64,000 nucleotides of DNA from Oscillospiraceae bacterium (GCA_015065105.1 SVQZ01000001.1:1-64000), one strand, 5' to 3'. Counted from the stretch's first letter, positions 1-10,270 are shown. The notes: generated from the letters alone by a model not told the origin. A program made the numbers and translations.

Positions 1-8
1 GAGCCGCG

Positions 9-63
9 AAGCATAGAAAAAGCATCTTTCCGCTTCGCTTCAAGATGCTTTTTCTATGCTTTT
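9..63 (+). terminator. strong intrinsic terminator of an upstream gene
   Basis: A perfect 20-bp stem (9-28 pairing with 42-61) starts AAGCATAGAAAAAGC and ends in TTTT. It probably ends transcription of a gene lying left of the window. The A-rich 5' arm and T-rich 3' arm would also let it work in the reverse direction. Confidence 0.8.
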
Positions 64-343
64 ATTAAATTTTGTTACTTTATTCTATTTTTTATTTACC
101 CCAACTATTGACACAGAGCCTTTATTTATTTGTTTTTTGATTTTTAATTTATAGATTTTTTCTGTTTCGTGTGCGTTATTAAACTGTATGAACAGGAGGT
201 TTTTGGTATTTCCTGAAGTGCTTAGTTTTTTAAAAATTTACAATTTATGTAAGGAATATTAGTTTATATTATAAAATGCTGTTATATTAATAAATTATAA
301 TAAATATGTGTAATTTAAATTTATTCAAAGAAGGAGAAAAAAC
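64..343 (+). promoter_or_regulatory. AT-rich leader of the giant surface-protein gene
   Basis: This 280-base stretch has no credible gene. It is very AT-rich and carries a TATAAT at 296-301, but I see no clear -35 element 17 bases upstream of it. A ribosome site AAGGAG (near 331-336) lies just before the ATG at 344. The promoter is therefore likely but not exactly placed. Confidence 0.4.
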
Positions 344-3300
344 ATGAATACTAAGCGCATTCTGTCATTTCTGATGGTCGTTCTTATGGTTGTATCAGCC
401 CTTCCTGTTTCGGCTTTTGCAATCGATGATAACACCATTACAAATGAAAGCGTTCAGTTGAACGGTATTACAGTCAAGTCCGATGCCGACGGCAGCTCTG
501 CATCCTTGATCGATATCGAAATAACTGAGCCCATGCAGGAGATAATCGATGATATGACAGATATCGTCACACGTTATCTCGGTACTTATGAGCTTTCAGA
601 CGAAGAGGTAATTTCTCTCGTTTCCGAAATGGATCAGGGTATGATCCAGGAGGGAAGATATGAGATCTATTGTCTCGAGGAAAAGGCTCTTGAGATCTTA
701 AACGAGGATGAACTTGATTTCATCTCAAGATCTGCATCTACCTTCTCGATATTTGCTTCGGCGCTTGAGAAATATGATCAGATCAGCTTTTATACCAATG
801 TTTCGGTTATTTCCGGAGAACTTGAATTTGCAGACTCCGCAAATACAGGTAAGTATTCCTCCGGTAAATATACTGCAACGGTAAAGGGCAGCCTTTTCAG
901 TAAGAAGACTAATACCATCACCTTTAGAAACCAGTCTTCAAACAAAAAGAATCTTGTTTTTAGTTATGATATTGCTAACTCTAATTCAAGAACCTTCCCC
1001 TCTACAAGCGGCAGTATCAATACCATTATGGAGCCCGGAGCAAGCTTTAGCTACTCCTTCACCTCCAATTCCGGTTTGAGTAATACTACTGCTACTCTTA
1101 CTATTACAAGTATAAGCTTTACCAACGTTGCGGAATCCGCTGACGTTACTATAGCTGCAAATAAGGATTACGGCACTCTTTACGTTAACGGGTCCGAAGT
1201 TTCTAACGGTTACGTTATGAATAACGTTTCCACCGTTGACCAGACCGCCCTTTCTGTTTCTCTTCAGAGCGGTGTTACTTTTGTAGGTTGGATAAACGCA
1301 GAAACAGGTTTGCTTCTTTCCTCGTCTGCTTCATTCAGCTTTATCCCTACAGAGGATATGACTGTTAAGGCGCTTATGGTAAAGCCCGGAGATGCTCCCT
1401 TTTACAAGGTGGGAACAAAGGTATATGATGACTTTAATGCCGCAGGTAACGCAGCAATAAGCGACGGCAAGGTAGTTGTTCTTATGACCGACGGTACTCT
1501 TCCTGCCGGTAATTATACTATCCCTGCAGGTGTTACCTTTGTTGTACCTTATGATGCGGCAGGTACAGTTGTAACCGAGCCTCCTTATTATAAGCAGACC
1601 GGTACTACAAATGAATTTGTTGCTCCCACACCCTACCGTACCCTTTATATGGCAGACGGAGCAAATATCACTGTAAACGGTACGCTTGACCTTCCCGCAA
1701 GGATCTATGCGGCAAACGGCAGCTTCCCCAACGGCGGTTCTCCCCACGGTCCCTGTGCATTTATCAAAATGTCTGGTAACTCTAAGATATCCGTTGCAAG
1801 CGGCGGTTCTCTCTATGCATTGGGTTATATCGTTGGTGAAGGTTCTGTTGAAGCTCTTTCCGGTTCTACCGTTTATGAATGCTTCCAGATGATGGACTTC
1901 CGCGGCGGTAACGCTCTTTCTCAGATGGCTAACAACAAATACGAGGTATTCCCGATATCCGCTTATTACGTTCAGAACATCGAGGTACCCTTCACGATCC
2001 ATAAGGGCTGTATAGAAAAGGCTTATACCGCGGTAAATATGTCTATTCTTCAGACAACAGAAGACATTACCTTCATTGGTGACGACGGTATGTTTAATAT
2101 TGAATCCGGTTCTGTTACCAAGTATTACGATCCCGAAAGAGACAGACTTGTTATCGAAAGTAACGGTACCTTCTCTCTTGTTTCGATGAAGGTTTCCATC
2201 AGTTACGTTTCATTGAATACAATGAAATTCTTCCTCGGCGTATCCAGCAATATTTCGATAGTTGTTAAATCCGGTTCCTCGATCAATCTTAACCAGCATG
2301 CGGCATTGCTTCCCGGCTCTGAAATATTGATCGAAGAGGGCGCGACCTGTCAGGTAGCTAACGGCGCAAAGATAGTTCTTTATGACGCTGATGACTGGGG
2401 AGGTTATATTGGCCCCAGATCAAAGAAATATGAGCCCCTTAATTATGCTTATGCAAGATCTTCATATGTGTTCGGTGAAAAGGATCTTGTTGATGCAAAG
2501 ATAGTTGTTGACGGTTACGTTGATGCACTTAACGCTCAGGTATATTCTACCAACGGCGGTGCTAACATAACAAGTAACGGCGGCGGTAAGGTAAGGATCA
2601 ATCCCGGTACTCAGACCACCGCGTACCAGGCTACTCAGAGCGGTAACGAGCCGAGCTACGTAGCTATTCCCATTAAGCCCGTAGTTCTTAAGAACAATGA
2701 CGGTTCCTTTACCGATACTGCGGGTACAAAGAATGAATATACCTTTGTTGACGGTAAGTGGGTTGCCTGCGCTCACGATATGCAGAGCGTCGGATATAAG
2801 GCTCCTACCTGTCTTGATACAGGTCTTACCGCCAAGGAGTACTGCTCTGTATGTAACATAGTTTATAAGGAACAGGCAAGTATTCCCGCAAGCGGTCATA
2901 ATGAAGTTGTTGATGCTGCAGTTGCTCCCGACTGTGTTAATACAGGTCTTACCGAGGGTAAGCATTGCTCCGTATGTAATGCAGTTACTGTTGCACAGCA
3001 GACTGTTGCGGCACTCGGACATACCGAGGTTACAGACGAAGCTGTAGAGCCTACCTGTACCGAGACAGGTCTTACCGAGGGTAAGCATTGCTCCGTATGT
3101 AATGCAGTTACTGTTGCGCAGCAGAGTGTTGCGGCACTCGGACATACCGAGGTTACAGACGAAGCTGTTGAGCCCACATGTACAGAAACAGGTCTTACGG
3201 AAGGTAAGCATTGCTCAGTGTGTGATGCAGTTCTTATAGCACAGACTGTAGTTGCATCTAACGGACACAGCTATGATTCGGTTCTTACTCCTCCTTCTTG

Positions 3301-6300
3301 CACCGTTGCAGGTTATACAACATATACCTGTTCTGTATGCGGTGATACATATAACGACGATTCAGTTCCCGAACTCGGCCATACCGAGGTTATCGACGAA
3401 GCTGTAGAGCCCACTTGTACCGAGACAGGTCTTACAGAAGGTAAGCACTGCTCTGTATGTAATGCTGTAACGGTTGCACAGCAGAGCGTTGCGGCACTCG
3501 GCCATACCGAGGTTATCGACGAAGCTGTAGAACCTACCTGTACACAGACAGGTCTTACGGAAGGTAAGCATTGCTCTGTATGTAATGCGGTGCTTACAGC
3601 GCAGGAGACAGTTTCCGCTCTCGGCCACAGACTTGACAGCGGTGTTGTTATAACAGAGCCTGACTGCGTAAACGAAGGCGAAAAGCTTTACAGTTGTTCT
3701 GCTTGTGACTATACAGAAACCGAGGTTATCGAAGCGCTCGGCCATAATATGATACACGAGGATGCACAGCTTCCTACCTGTACCGAGGACGGTATCTCTG
3801 CGGGAAGCCAGTGCTCACGCTGTGATTATTCCGAAGGTCTTCAGCTTCTTCCCGCTAAGGGCCATACCGAGGTTATCGACGAAGCTGTAGAGCCTACCTG
3901 TACCGAGACAGGTCTTACCGAGGGTAAGCATTGCTCTGTATGTGATGCGGTTCTTACAGCACAGACTGTGGTTGAGGCTACAGGTCATAGCTATGATCCT
4001 TCTGTAACCGATCCTACTTGTACAGATGAAGGTTACACTACATATACCTGTCACTGCGGTGACAGTTATATTGACGATTACGTTGACGCACTCGGTCATA
4101 CAGTTGTTATCGACCCTGCTGTAAAGCCTACCTGTACGCAAACAGGTCTTACAGAAGGTAACCACTGCTCTGTATGTGATGAGGTGTTTGTAGTCCGTGA
4201 AATCGTTTCTGCACTCGGCCATACCGAGGTTATCGACGAAGCTGTAGATCCTACCTGTACACAGACAGGTCTTACCGAGGGTAAGCATTGTTCTGTATGT
4301 GATGCGGTGCTTGTAGCCCAGGAGACAGTTCCTTCGCTCGGCCATACAGTGGTTGTTGATGAAGCGGTTGCTCCCGACTGTGTAAACACAGGTCTTACGG
4401 AAGGTAAGCACTGTTCTGTATGTAACGAAGTATTTACTGCACAAGCTGTAATTGAAGCGTTAGGCCACAGCGAGGTAGTTGATTCGGCAGTACCTCCCAG
4501 CTGTACATCTGAGGGTCTTACAGAGGGTAAGCATTGCTCGGTTTGCGGCGAGATACTTGTTGCACAGACTCCTGTTACCTCTACCGGACATACAGTTGTG
4601 ATCGACGAGGCTGTTGAGGCTACCTGTAATTCTATCGGTTATACACAGGGTGCACATTGCGATATCTGCCGTGAAGTGCTTGTACCTCAGATCGAGATTC
4701 CCGCGCTTCCCCATACAGAGGTTTACGTTGAGGAAGAGCCTGCATTCTGTGATCAGGACGGTTCAACAGAGGGTTATATCTGCAGCGTTTGCGGTAAGGT
4801 TACCTTAGGTGTTGAGGTTATTCCCGCACTCGGACATAACATAATTTATATAGAAGCAAAGAATCCCACCTATACAAGTGTCGGCTGGGAGGCTTATGAA
4901 AAGTGTACACGTTGTGCATATACAACATATGTTGAAATAGATAAGCTCCCCGATCCTTCTATCGATACATATGAAGAATTTATAACAAATCTTGCTCTCC
5001 TCGAAGAGTTAGCGCAGGAATACGTAATTGCTAATCCCGGTAAGGATACCGCATCTCTTGTTATTAAGTATATCCGTACCGGTGTTGATGCATATAATTC
5101 CGGTTCATGGAACATTATGGCAGGCTACGAGGATAAGGGCTTTGCTGAGTTTGTTGCTACAACCGAGGATATGATAAACTCCGAGCTTGAAGATCAGGAT
5201 CAGATGATCAAGGTATCTGCTCTTAAGAATCTCAAAAAGTTTACTGTTCCCAACGGCAACAAATATGATATGGGACACTTGTTCGGCTCCTTTGACATAA
5301 CTTATACAAACAAGAACAGCCAGAATCACGCAGACGTTTCGGGTTGGGCAGGCGACTTGGTTGACCTTCTCGATTCCACCGATGCTCAGGGTGTTCCTTC
5401 GGGTCTTGGCTTTGAAGAAACAGTTGAGTATGTAAAGGAAAACTATCTCGGAAAGCAGTTCAGCGATTACAACAGCTTTGGTATTCAGGATATAAGAGCG
5501 GATATCGATATTATAAATATCGTTTCTGAATTCTATACCCGTGAATATGAGATGGGTACTTTAACAGAGATCTTCACCGAATACTTTACAAAAGAGCTTT
5601 CTGACGAAGACCGTGCAGACTCCTTCCTTAAGAAAAGATTCAACGGTGTTTCTACAAGAATTGACGTTCGTGAAGCTCTCTACAATGCATATATCAAGAA
5701 TAACGTAGTAAGTACTCTTGAATCTACCGAGCAGTTTGTTACTGAGGATATCACAACGTTGAGAAAAGCGGTAATTTATTCATTTGCCGATTATCTCTGC
5801 AAGCTTGCAGGTGACTATACAGAAAATATCGAAAATGATAATTACAGCGTATTCAGCTCTACAACCTCCGTACTTGCTCCCGGTATCACACAGAAGATAA
5901 ATTATGCAACTATGGCTGACGGCAAGCAGGTGGTATTCTACCTTGGTACGGGTGATCTTACCAGAGATGACGTTGACCTCTTTGCAAACTACAATGATAC
6001 ATATCCCGAACACGGTTGGGAAATGGCAAGAGTTCTTGATCAGGCAAATGCGGCTCAGGAGCGTTACGGCAATCCCGAAAGCCCCGAATATATCGAGAAC
6101 TTCAACGTAATCGTTTCTACAAACGGTACAGGCTTTAATATGCAGACAGGTGAACCTGCAGGTCTTCTTGTTATGAACGGCAAGGAGTATCACGGAGTTG
6201 ACGCTAACGGATTCTTTGGTATTCTCCATGACGGTACACCTATTATCGGTACTACAGACGATTATAACAACACATACAGAGGACAGCTCAGAGACGGTAT

Positions 6301-9300
6301 TGCAGGCTTCGGATGTACTCTTGTACAGAACGGCAAGATGCTTCTCACAAGCAGCGGCAGCGATATCAGAGCTTCAAGAACCGCTATCGGTATCACCAAG
6401 ACCGGTAAGGTCGTAATGGCGGTAATCGACGGACGTCAGGAGCCTTTCTCCTGCGGTGCTACCCTTTATGAGGTTGCACAGATCATGTATGATGCAGGCT
6501 GTGAGATCGCTATCAATCTTGACGGCGGCGGATCCACCACCTTCGTTGCAAGACAGGAGGGCGACACTGAGCTTTCTGTTGTCAACAGTCCTTCCGACGG
6601 TATCCAGCGTTCTGTAGCATCATCTCTTTACATGGTTTCCACAGCTCCCAGCTCTACAGCATTTGACCATGCTATACTTGAGAGCGAGACCAATTATCTT
6701 ACACAGGGTGCATCTGTTAAGATCAATGCTGTAGGTGTAAGCTCCACAGGTAATGAAGCAGAGCTTCCCGAAGGTACGTATTTTGAGCTTTCCGACAATA
6801 ACAGAGGTACTATTACCGAGGACGGTGTCTTTACTGCAAAGATGATCGGTAACGTTGACGTAAACCTTATGGCTGACGGCAAGGTGATCGGAACAAAGAC
6901 ACTCAACGTTATCTATCCCGATAACATTTACTTTACAAACACAAATATCAATGCTGTTTACGGTGTTGATCTCAAGCTTCCCGTTAAGTTATCTTATCAG
7001 GGTAAGAACGTGGCGTTTGTACCCTCCGATATAGTATTTACTCTCAGCAATTCTGATGCAGGTACAATTGACGGTCTTACCTTTACAGGTGATCAGGCTT
7101 CAGGTGTTAAGCTTATAACATTAACTGCGGCTCTTGCTCAGAATCCCGATATAACAGCAACGGCTGCCATCAATCTCTACGAGAAGGACGAGGCAAGCTT
7201 CGACTTTGAACACGTTACAGGCGGTGACCGTACTCTCGCTTGGTTACGTGAGGTATCCAATGCTACAACTCATGACAATGAGCTTTATACAGCAATTGAT
7301 ACCGATAAGGATATGGTAACCTCTTACACAATAGCGCTTGATATGAGAGAGATACCGATTCCCGAGGTTCTCGGCGATCTTATCACCATGCTTCCCGGTT
7401 CAGACGTTGAAGGCGCATCTGCATGGACCTTCCTTATGCAGCTTGCTGAGCGTATCAGTGATATGACTTCTATTACTGCATCGGTTAAATTTGATGAATC
7501 GTTAGACGTTGACATTTCAGAGCTTGCAATAGTTAACGAATTCTTTACTCTTACCGAGTGCTCGATGGACGAAGCTACTAATACTCTTGTATTTAAGCTC
7601 AATTGGAAAAAGCAGACTGCTGCAATTGATGCATCTCTTGCTAATCCTAACTGTATCGTAAGCGGTATCAAGCTTACACCTAAGGCAGATGCTGATTGGG
7701 GTGATACAAACACTCTTGAAATCGTTAATACAGGTTTTATCGATTACAAAGTATATATGCGTGCAAACGCTCTTTATACCTTTGCGGCTAAGCCCGAAAA
7801 CCAGGCTGTTTACGGTCTTAAAGAGTATATCAACCCTGATAACAGCAATGATAAGGGCGGTTACTTTGAGCATAACTATGCAAACTTCAGCGATGCATAC
7901 GTTCTTTCCGAGGTTCAGAAGAACGGATGGTATATTGAAGAAGGCGGATATGCTTATTACGTAGATAACGTAAAGACCACAGGTATTGCACAAATTGACG
8001 GCTTCTACTACGATTTCGGTGAAAACGGAATCAATGAAGGTCAGAACAAGTACACAGGCTTCATGGTTGAAGACGGCAAGACATACTATTCTTCGTTCGG
8101 TGTTAAGACCTCCGGATGGCAGAACGTTGATAATCTCAACTACTACTTTGAAGAAGAAACACTTACTATGGTAACAGGTAAGTATAAGGTTGACGGTCTT
8201 GAATACACGTTCAACGATGAGGGTGTACTTATACGCGGTGTATTCGTTAAGACTTCAGGCGGTGTAAGATATTACTTTGCGGGCAGACATCTTGTTGCGA
8301 GATGGTGCGAGCTCGAGGAGGGTACTATCTACGTTAATGCAAAGGGCTACGTATGCTACGGCGATTCTCCTGTAATTTATACAAGTAAGCCTGCTATCTG
8401 GTACCATTTTGATGAGGTTACAGGTGTTTGCGAGGGACTTTGCAACGGATTTATAACATATCAGGACGGACTTTACTGGTGTGATAAGAACGGTAATATC
8501 ACCTACGGTGTAGTTACCCTTGACGACGGCAGAAAGATCTTCTGCGGTACTATGGGTAAGGTTACGGTAAATGCTGTCTGCTACGTTTCGGACTCTCTTG
8601 ATTCCAAGGGCGGACTTGAAAACGGCAACTATCTCTGCGATAAGGACGGATATATCGTTTCTGACGGCTTTGTAACCATTTCGGGCGGTACATATTATTT
8701 TACCAACTACGAAAAGGCCAAGGGCTTTACCAAGATCGGTGATCATTATTATATGTTCAATGCATCTAACGGTAAGATGTACACCGATATCAATGCATGG
8801 GTAGGAAGCAACAGCTACGGTATCGAGCCCGGTTCGTACTACTTCCAGGCTGACGGTACAATGTATATTCCCGACCTTGTAAACGGTGTTAAGGAGATAA
8901 GATTTGAAAACGGTGAATACTATCTCTACATCGACGGTGTAATGCAGAAGAACGGTCTCTATGAGGTTGAAGGCTATTATTACTATGCAAAAGCCAACGG
9001 AATACTCGCCCGTGACTGTGTATATTATGTTTCCATGAATAACGATCTCCTTGAAAAGGGCAATTTCCTCTTCGATTCACAGGCAAGGATCGTTCCCACA
9101 GGTTTCTTTACCGCAACTAACGGTTACACCTATTACAGATCTGATTATCAGATAGTTAAGGGCTTTACCAAGATCGGTGATTTCTACTATAACTTCAACG
9201 CGGGAAGCGGTATGATGTACAGCGATATCACCCTCTGGGTCGGCGGTGACAATGCTTATGGATTTGCACCTGATTACTACTATTTCCAGGCAGACGGTAC

Positions 9301-10195
9301 TCTCTATATTCCCGACCTTGAAAACGGCGAAAAGGCTGTTATCTACGAAAACGGTAAGTACTATTTCACCATCGACGGCTTCAAGCAGAAATACGGTCTC
9401 TATGAGCTTGACGGAGATTACTATTATGCAACTTCTGACGGCTCGCTTGCAGTTGACAGCGTTGTATGGGTAACCAAGACAAACGATTATCTCCCCAAGG
9501 CTTACTATAAGTTTGAGTCTGATGCCAAGATGATGAAGAATGGCTTCATGACTATTCCTTCGGGTTATACCTATTACTTTGAAAACGGACATCTCCTTAA
9601 GGGTCTTGCAAAGATAGACGGCGATTATTATTACTTTAACACAAGCAGCGGTGCTATGAATGCTGACGTTAATATGTGGATAAGTGCTGATAATGCTTAC
9701 GGCTTTGCTGCAGGCTACTACTATTTCGATGCCGAAGGTAAGATGTATGTTCCCGATCCCGACGGCAATAAGACTATAGTTGAGGAGAACGGAAAGCTTT
9801 ACTTCACCATCGACGGTGTTAAGCAGCCTATGGGTATGTATGAGTACAAGGGTGATATATATTACGTACAGAGTAATAATACCATCGCAGTCAATGCTAT
9901 TCTCTGGGTTTCCAAGACCAACGATCTCGTTGAAAAGGCCGGTTATTATAAGTTCGAGGCTGACGGCAAGATGATGAAGAACGGCTTTATGACTATTTCT
10001 TCGGGCTATACTTACTACTTTATTGACGGTAAGATTGCAAAGGGCTTGACTAAGATCGGCGACGATATTTATATGTTTAACGTTTCAAGCGGTGCAATGT
10101 ACAAAGATACTAACGTTTGGATATCCGCAGGTAATGCGTTTGGTATTCCTTCAGGTTCATATTACTTCAATGCTGAAGGTAAGCTTGTAAGATAA
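344..10195 (+). CDS. giant secreted surface protein: Cys/His repeats, phosphodiester glycosidase domain, wall-binding repeats
   Basis: This is a 3283-residue exported protein. Residues 1-27 form a signal peptide (Lys/Arg start, hydrophobic core, cleavage near SAFA). Residues about 30-800 are Ser/Thr/Gly-rich and beta-rich by eye. Residues about 809-1535 hold 18 tandem repeats, each with one His and three Cys (pattern H..PTC..G..CSVC). Residues about 1846-2100 match the phosphodiester glycosidase (NAGPA-type) family, including AGFGCTLVQNG, a DGR turn and LDGGGSTTF near 2060. Residues about 2100-2240 look like Ig-like linkers. From about 2526 to the end there are Tyr/Gly/Asp-rich choline/glucan-binding-type wall repeats. 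The NAGPA family cleaves sugar-phosphodiesters; action on its own or another cell's surface polymer is inference. No LPXTG motif is present, so wall attachment probably depends on the C-terminal repeats. It has its own terminator and precedes a polysaccharide locus. Confidence 0.85.
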   Translation: MNTKRILSFLMVVLMVVSALPVSAFAIDDNTITNESVQLNGITVKSDADGSSASLIDIEITEPMQEIIDDMTDIVTRYLGTYELSDEEVISLVSEMDQGMIQEGRYEIYCLEEKALEILNEDELDFISRSASTFSIFASALEKYDQISFYTNVSVISGELEFADSANTGKYSSGKYTATVKGSLFSKKTNTITFRNQSSNKKNLVFSYDIANSNSRTFPSTSGSINTIMEPGASFSYSFTSNSGLSNTTATLTITSISFTNVAESADVTIAANKDYGTLYVNGSEVSNGYVMNNVSTVDQTALSVSLQSGVTFVGWINAETGLLLSSSASFSFIPTEDMTVKALMVKPGDAPFYKVGTKVYDDFNAAGNAAISDGKVVVLMTDGTLPAGNYTIPAGVTFVVPYDAAGTVVTEPPYYKQTGTTNEFVAPTPYRTLYMADGANITVNGTLDLPARIYAANGSFPNGGSPHGPCAFIKMSGNSKISVASGGSLYALGYIVGEGSVEALSGSTVYECFQMMDFRGGNALSQMANNKYEVFPISAYYVQNIEVPFTIHKGCIEKAYTAVNMSILQTTEDITFIGDDGMFNIESGSVTKYYDPERDRLVIESNGTFSLVSMKVSISYVSLNTMKFFLGVSSNISIVVKSGSSINLNQHAALLPGSEILIEEGATCQVANGAKIVLYDADDWGGYIGPRSKKYEPLNYAYARSSYVFGEKDLVDAKIVVDGYVDALNAQVYSTNGGANITSNGGGKVRINPGTQTTAYQATQSGNEPSYVAIPIKPVVLKNNDGSFTDTAGTKNEYTFVDGKWVACAHDMQSVGYKAPTCLDTGLTAKEYCSVCNIVYKEQASIPASGHNEVVDAAVAPDCVNTGLTEGKHCSVCNAVTVAQQTVAALGHTEVTDEAVEPTCTETGLTEGKHCSVCNAVTVAQQSVAALGHTEVTDEAVEPTCTETGLTEGKHCSVCDAVLIAQTVVASNGHSYDSVLTPPSCTVAGYTTYTCSVCGDTYNDDSVPELGHTEVIDEAVEPTCTETGLTEGKHCSVCNAVTVAQQSVAALGHTEVIDEAVEPTCTQTGLTEGKHCSVCNAVLTAQETVSALGHRLDSGVVITEPDCVNEGEKLYSCSACDYTETEVIEALGHNMIHEDAQLPTCTEDGISAGSQCSRCDYSEGLQLLPAKGHTEVIDEAVEPTCTETGLTEGKHCSVCDAVLTAQTVVEATGHSYDPSVTDPTCTDEGYTTYTCHCGDSYIDDYVDALGHTVVIDPAVKPTCTQTGLTEGNHCSVCDEVFVVREIVSALGHTEVIDEAVDPTCTQTGLTEGKHCSVCDAVLVAQETVPSLGHTVVVDEAVAPDCVNTGLTEGKHCSVCNEVFTAQAVIEALGHSEVVDSAVPPSCTSEGLTEGKHCSVCGEILVAQTPVTSTGHTVVIDEAVEATCNSIGYTQGAHCDICREVLVPQIEIPALPHTEVYVEEEPAFCDQDGSTEGYICSVCGKVTLGVEVIPALGHNIIYIEAKNPTYTSVGWEAYEKCTRCAYTTYVEIDKLPDPSIDTYEEFITNLALLEELAQEYVIANPGKDTASLVIKYIRTGVDAYNSGSWNIMAGYEDKGFAEFVATTEDMINSELEDQDQMIKVSALKNLKKFTVPNGNKYDMGHLFGSFDITYTNKNSQNHADVSGWAGDLVDLLDSTDAQGVPSGLGFEETVEYVKENYLGKQFSDYNSFGIQDIRADIDIINIVSEFYTREYEMGTLTEIFTEYFTKELSDEDRADSFLKKRFNGVSTRIDVREALYNAYIKNNVVSTLESTEQFVTEDITTLRKAVIYSFADYLCKLAGDYTENIENDNYSVFSSTTSVLAPGITQKINYATMADGKQVVFYLGTGDLTRDDVDLFANYNDTYPEHGWEMARVLDQANAAQERYGNPESPEYIENFNVIVSTNGTGFNMQTGEPAGLLVMNGKEYHGVDANGFFGILHDGTPIIGTTDDYNNTYRGQLRDGIAGFGCTLVQNGKMLLTSSGSDIRASRTAIGITKTGKVVMAVIDGRQEPFSCGATLYEVAQIMYDAGCEIAINLDGGGSTTFVARQEGDTELSVVNSPSDGIQRSVASSLYMVSTAPSSTAFDHAILESETNYLTQGASVKINAVGVSSTGNEAELPEGTYFELSDNNRGTITEDGVFTAKMIGNVDVNLMADGKVIGTKTLNVIYPDNIYFTNTNINAVYGVDLKLPVKLSYQGKNVAFVPSDIVFTLSNSDAGTIDGLTFTGDQASGVKLITLTAALAQNPDITATAAINLYEKDEASFDFEHVTGGDRTLAWLREVSNATTHDNELYTAIDTDKDMVTSYTIALDMREIPIPEVLGDLITMLPGSDVEGASAWTFLMQLAERISDMTSITASVKFDESLDVDISELAIVNEFFTLTECSMDEATNTLVFKLNWKKQTAAIDASLANPNCIVSGIKLTPKADADWGDTNTLEIVNTGFIDYKVYMRANALYTFAAKPENQAVYGLKEYINPDNSNDKGGYFEHNYANFSDAYVLSEVQKNGWYIEEGGYAYYVDNVKTTGIAQIDGFYYDFGENGINEGQNKYTGFMVEDGKTYYSSFGVKTSGWQNVDNLNYYFEEETLTMVTGKYKVDGLEYTFNDEGVLIRGVFVKTSGGVRYYFAGRHLVARWCELEEGTIYVNAKGYVCYGDSPVIYTSKPAIWYHFDEVTGVCEGLCNGFITYQDGLYWCDKNGNITYGVVTLDDGRKIFCGTMGKVTVNAVCYVSDSLDSKGGLENGNYLCDKDGYIVSDGFVTISGGTYYFTNYEKAKGFTKIGDHYYMFNASNGKMYTDINAWVGSNSYGIEPGSYYFQADGTMYIPDLVNGVKEIRFENGEYYLYIDGVMQKNGLYEVEGYYYYAKANGILARDCVYYVSMNNDLLEKGNFLFDSQARIVPTGFFTATNGYTYYRSDYQIVKGFTKIGDFYYNFNAGSGMMYSDITLWVGGDNAYGFAPDYYYFQADGTLYIPDLENGEKAVIYENGKYYFTIDGFKQKYGLYELDGDYYYATSDGSLAVDSVVWVTKTNDYLPKAYYKFESDAKMMKNGFMTIPSGYTYYFENGHLLKGLAKIDGDYYYFNTSSGAMNADVNMWISADNAYGFAAGYYYFDAEGKMYVPDPDGNKTIVEENGKLYFTIDGVKQPMGMYEYKGDIYYVQSNNTIAVNAILWVSKTNDLVEKAGYYKFEADGKMMKNGFMTISSGYTYYFIDGKIAKGLTKIGDDIYMFNVSSGAMYKDTNVWISAGNAFGIPSGSYYFNAEGKLVR
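2767..4950 (+). repeat. 18 tandem C3H-type coding repeats
   Basis: The repeat unit is 36-42 residues (about 110-126 bp). It begins with H (after LG) and contains a Cys in PTC/PDC and a closing CxxC (usually CSVC). By hand I count 18 units. Several, such as those starting near 3018, 3141, 3378 and 3501, are nearly identical in DNA as well as protein. The last unit has Tyr in place of the first Cys. Each unit has the ligands of a small zinc site, but metal binding is inference. Confidence 0.85.
8664..10195 (+). repeat. long C-terminal wall-binding repeats (about 145 residues each)
   Basis: Three full units and one partial unit begin near 8666, 9103, 9542 and 9982. Each opens with GF[VFM]T, then a Tyr-rich strand, KGFTKIGD or a similar string, W[VI] and a YYF segment. 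The nested short Tyr/Gly repeats resemble choline/glucan-binding repeats, here organised into a higher-order unit of about 435-441 bp. Confidence 0.75.
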
Positions 10196-10205
10196 TTATT
10201 AGAAG

Positions 10206-10239
10206 AACAGGATATTCCGAAAGGGATATCCTGTTTTTT
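10206..10239 (+). terminator. terminator of the giant surface-protein gene
   Basis: The stem AACAGGATAT (10206-10215) pairs with ATATCCTGTT (10226-10235) and a TTTTTT run follows directly. The next promoter's -35 element starts only two bases after the T run. Confidence 0.85.
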
Positions 10240-10240
10240 C

Positions 10241-10270
10241 TTGACATATTAATTCTTTTTATGATATAAT
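10241..10270 (+). promoter_or_regulatory. sigma-A promoter of the first polysaccharide operon
   Basis: TTGACA at 10241-10246 and TATAAT at 10265-10270 are separated by 18 bases. Both boxes are perfect consensus matches, suggesting strong basal expression. The start codon of the first gene is at 10299. Confidence 0.8.

Noticed and set aside
2462..4444. Minus-strand open frames across the Cys-rich repeats
   Set aside because: They are produced by the repeated codon pattern of the plus-strand gene and have no ribosome sites or domains.
2767..4950. Possible CRISPR array
   Set aside because: The repeats are coding, longer than CRISPR repeats, degenerate and without unique spacers.
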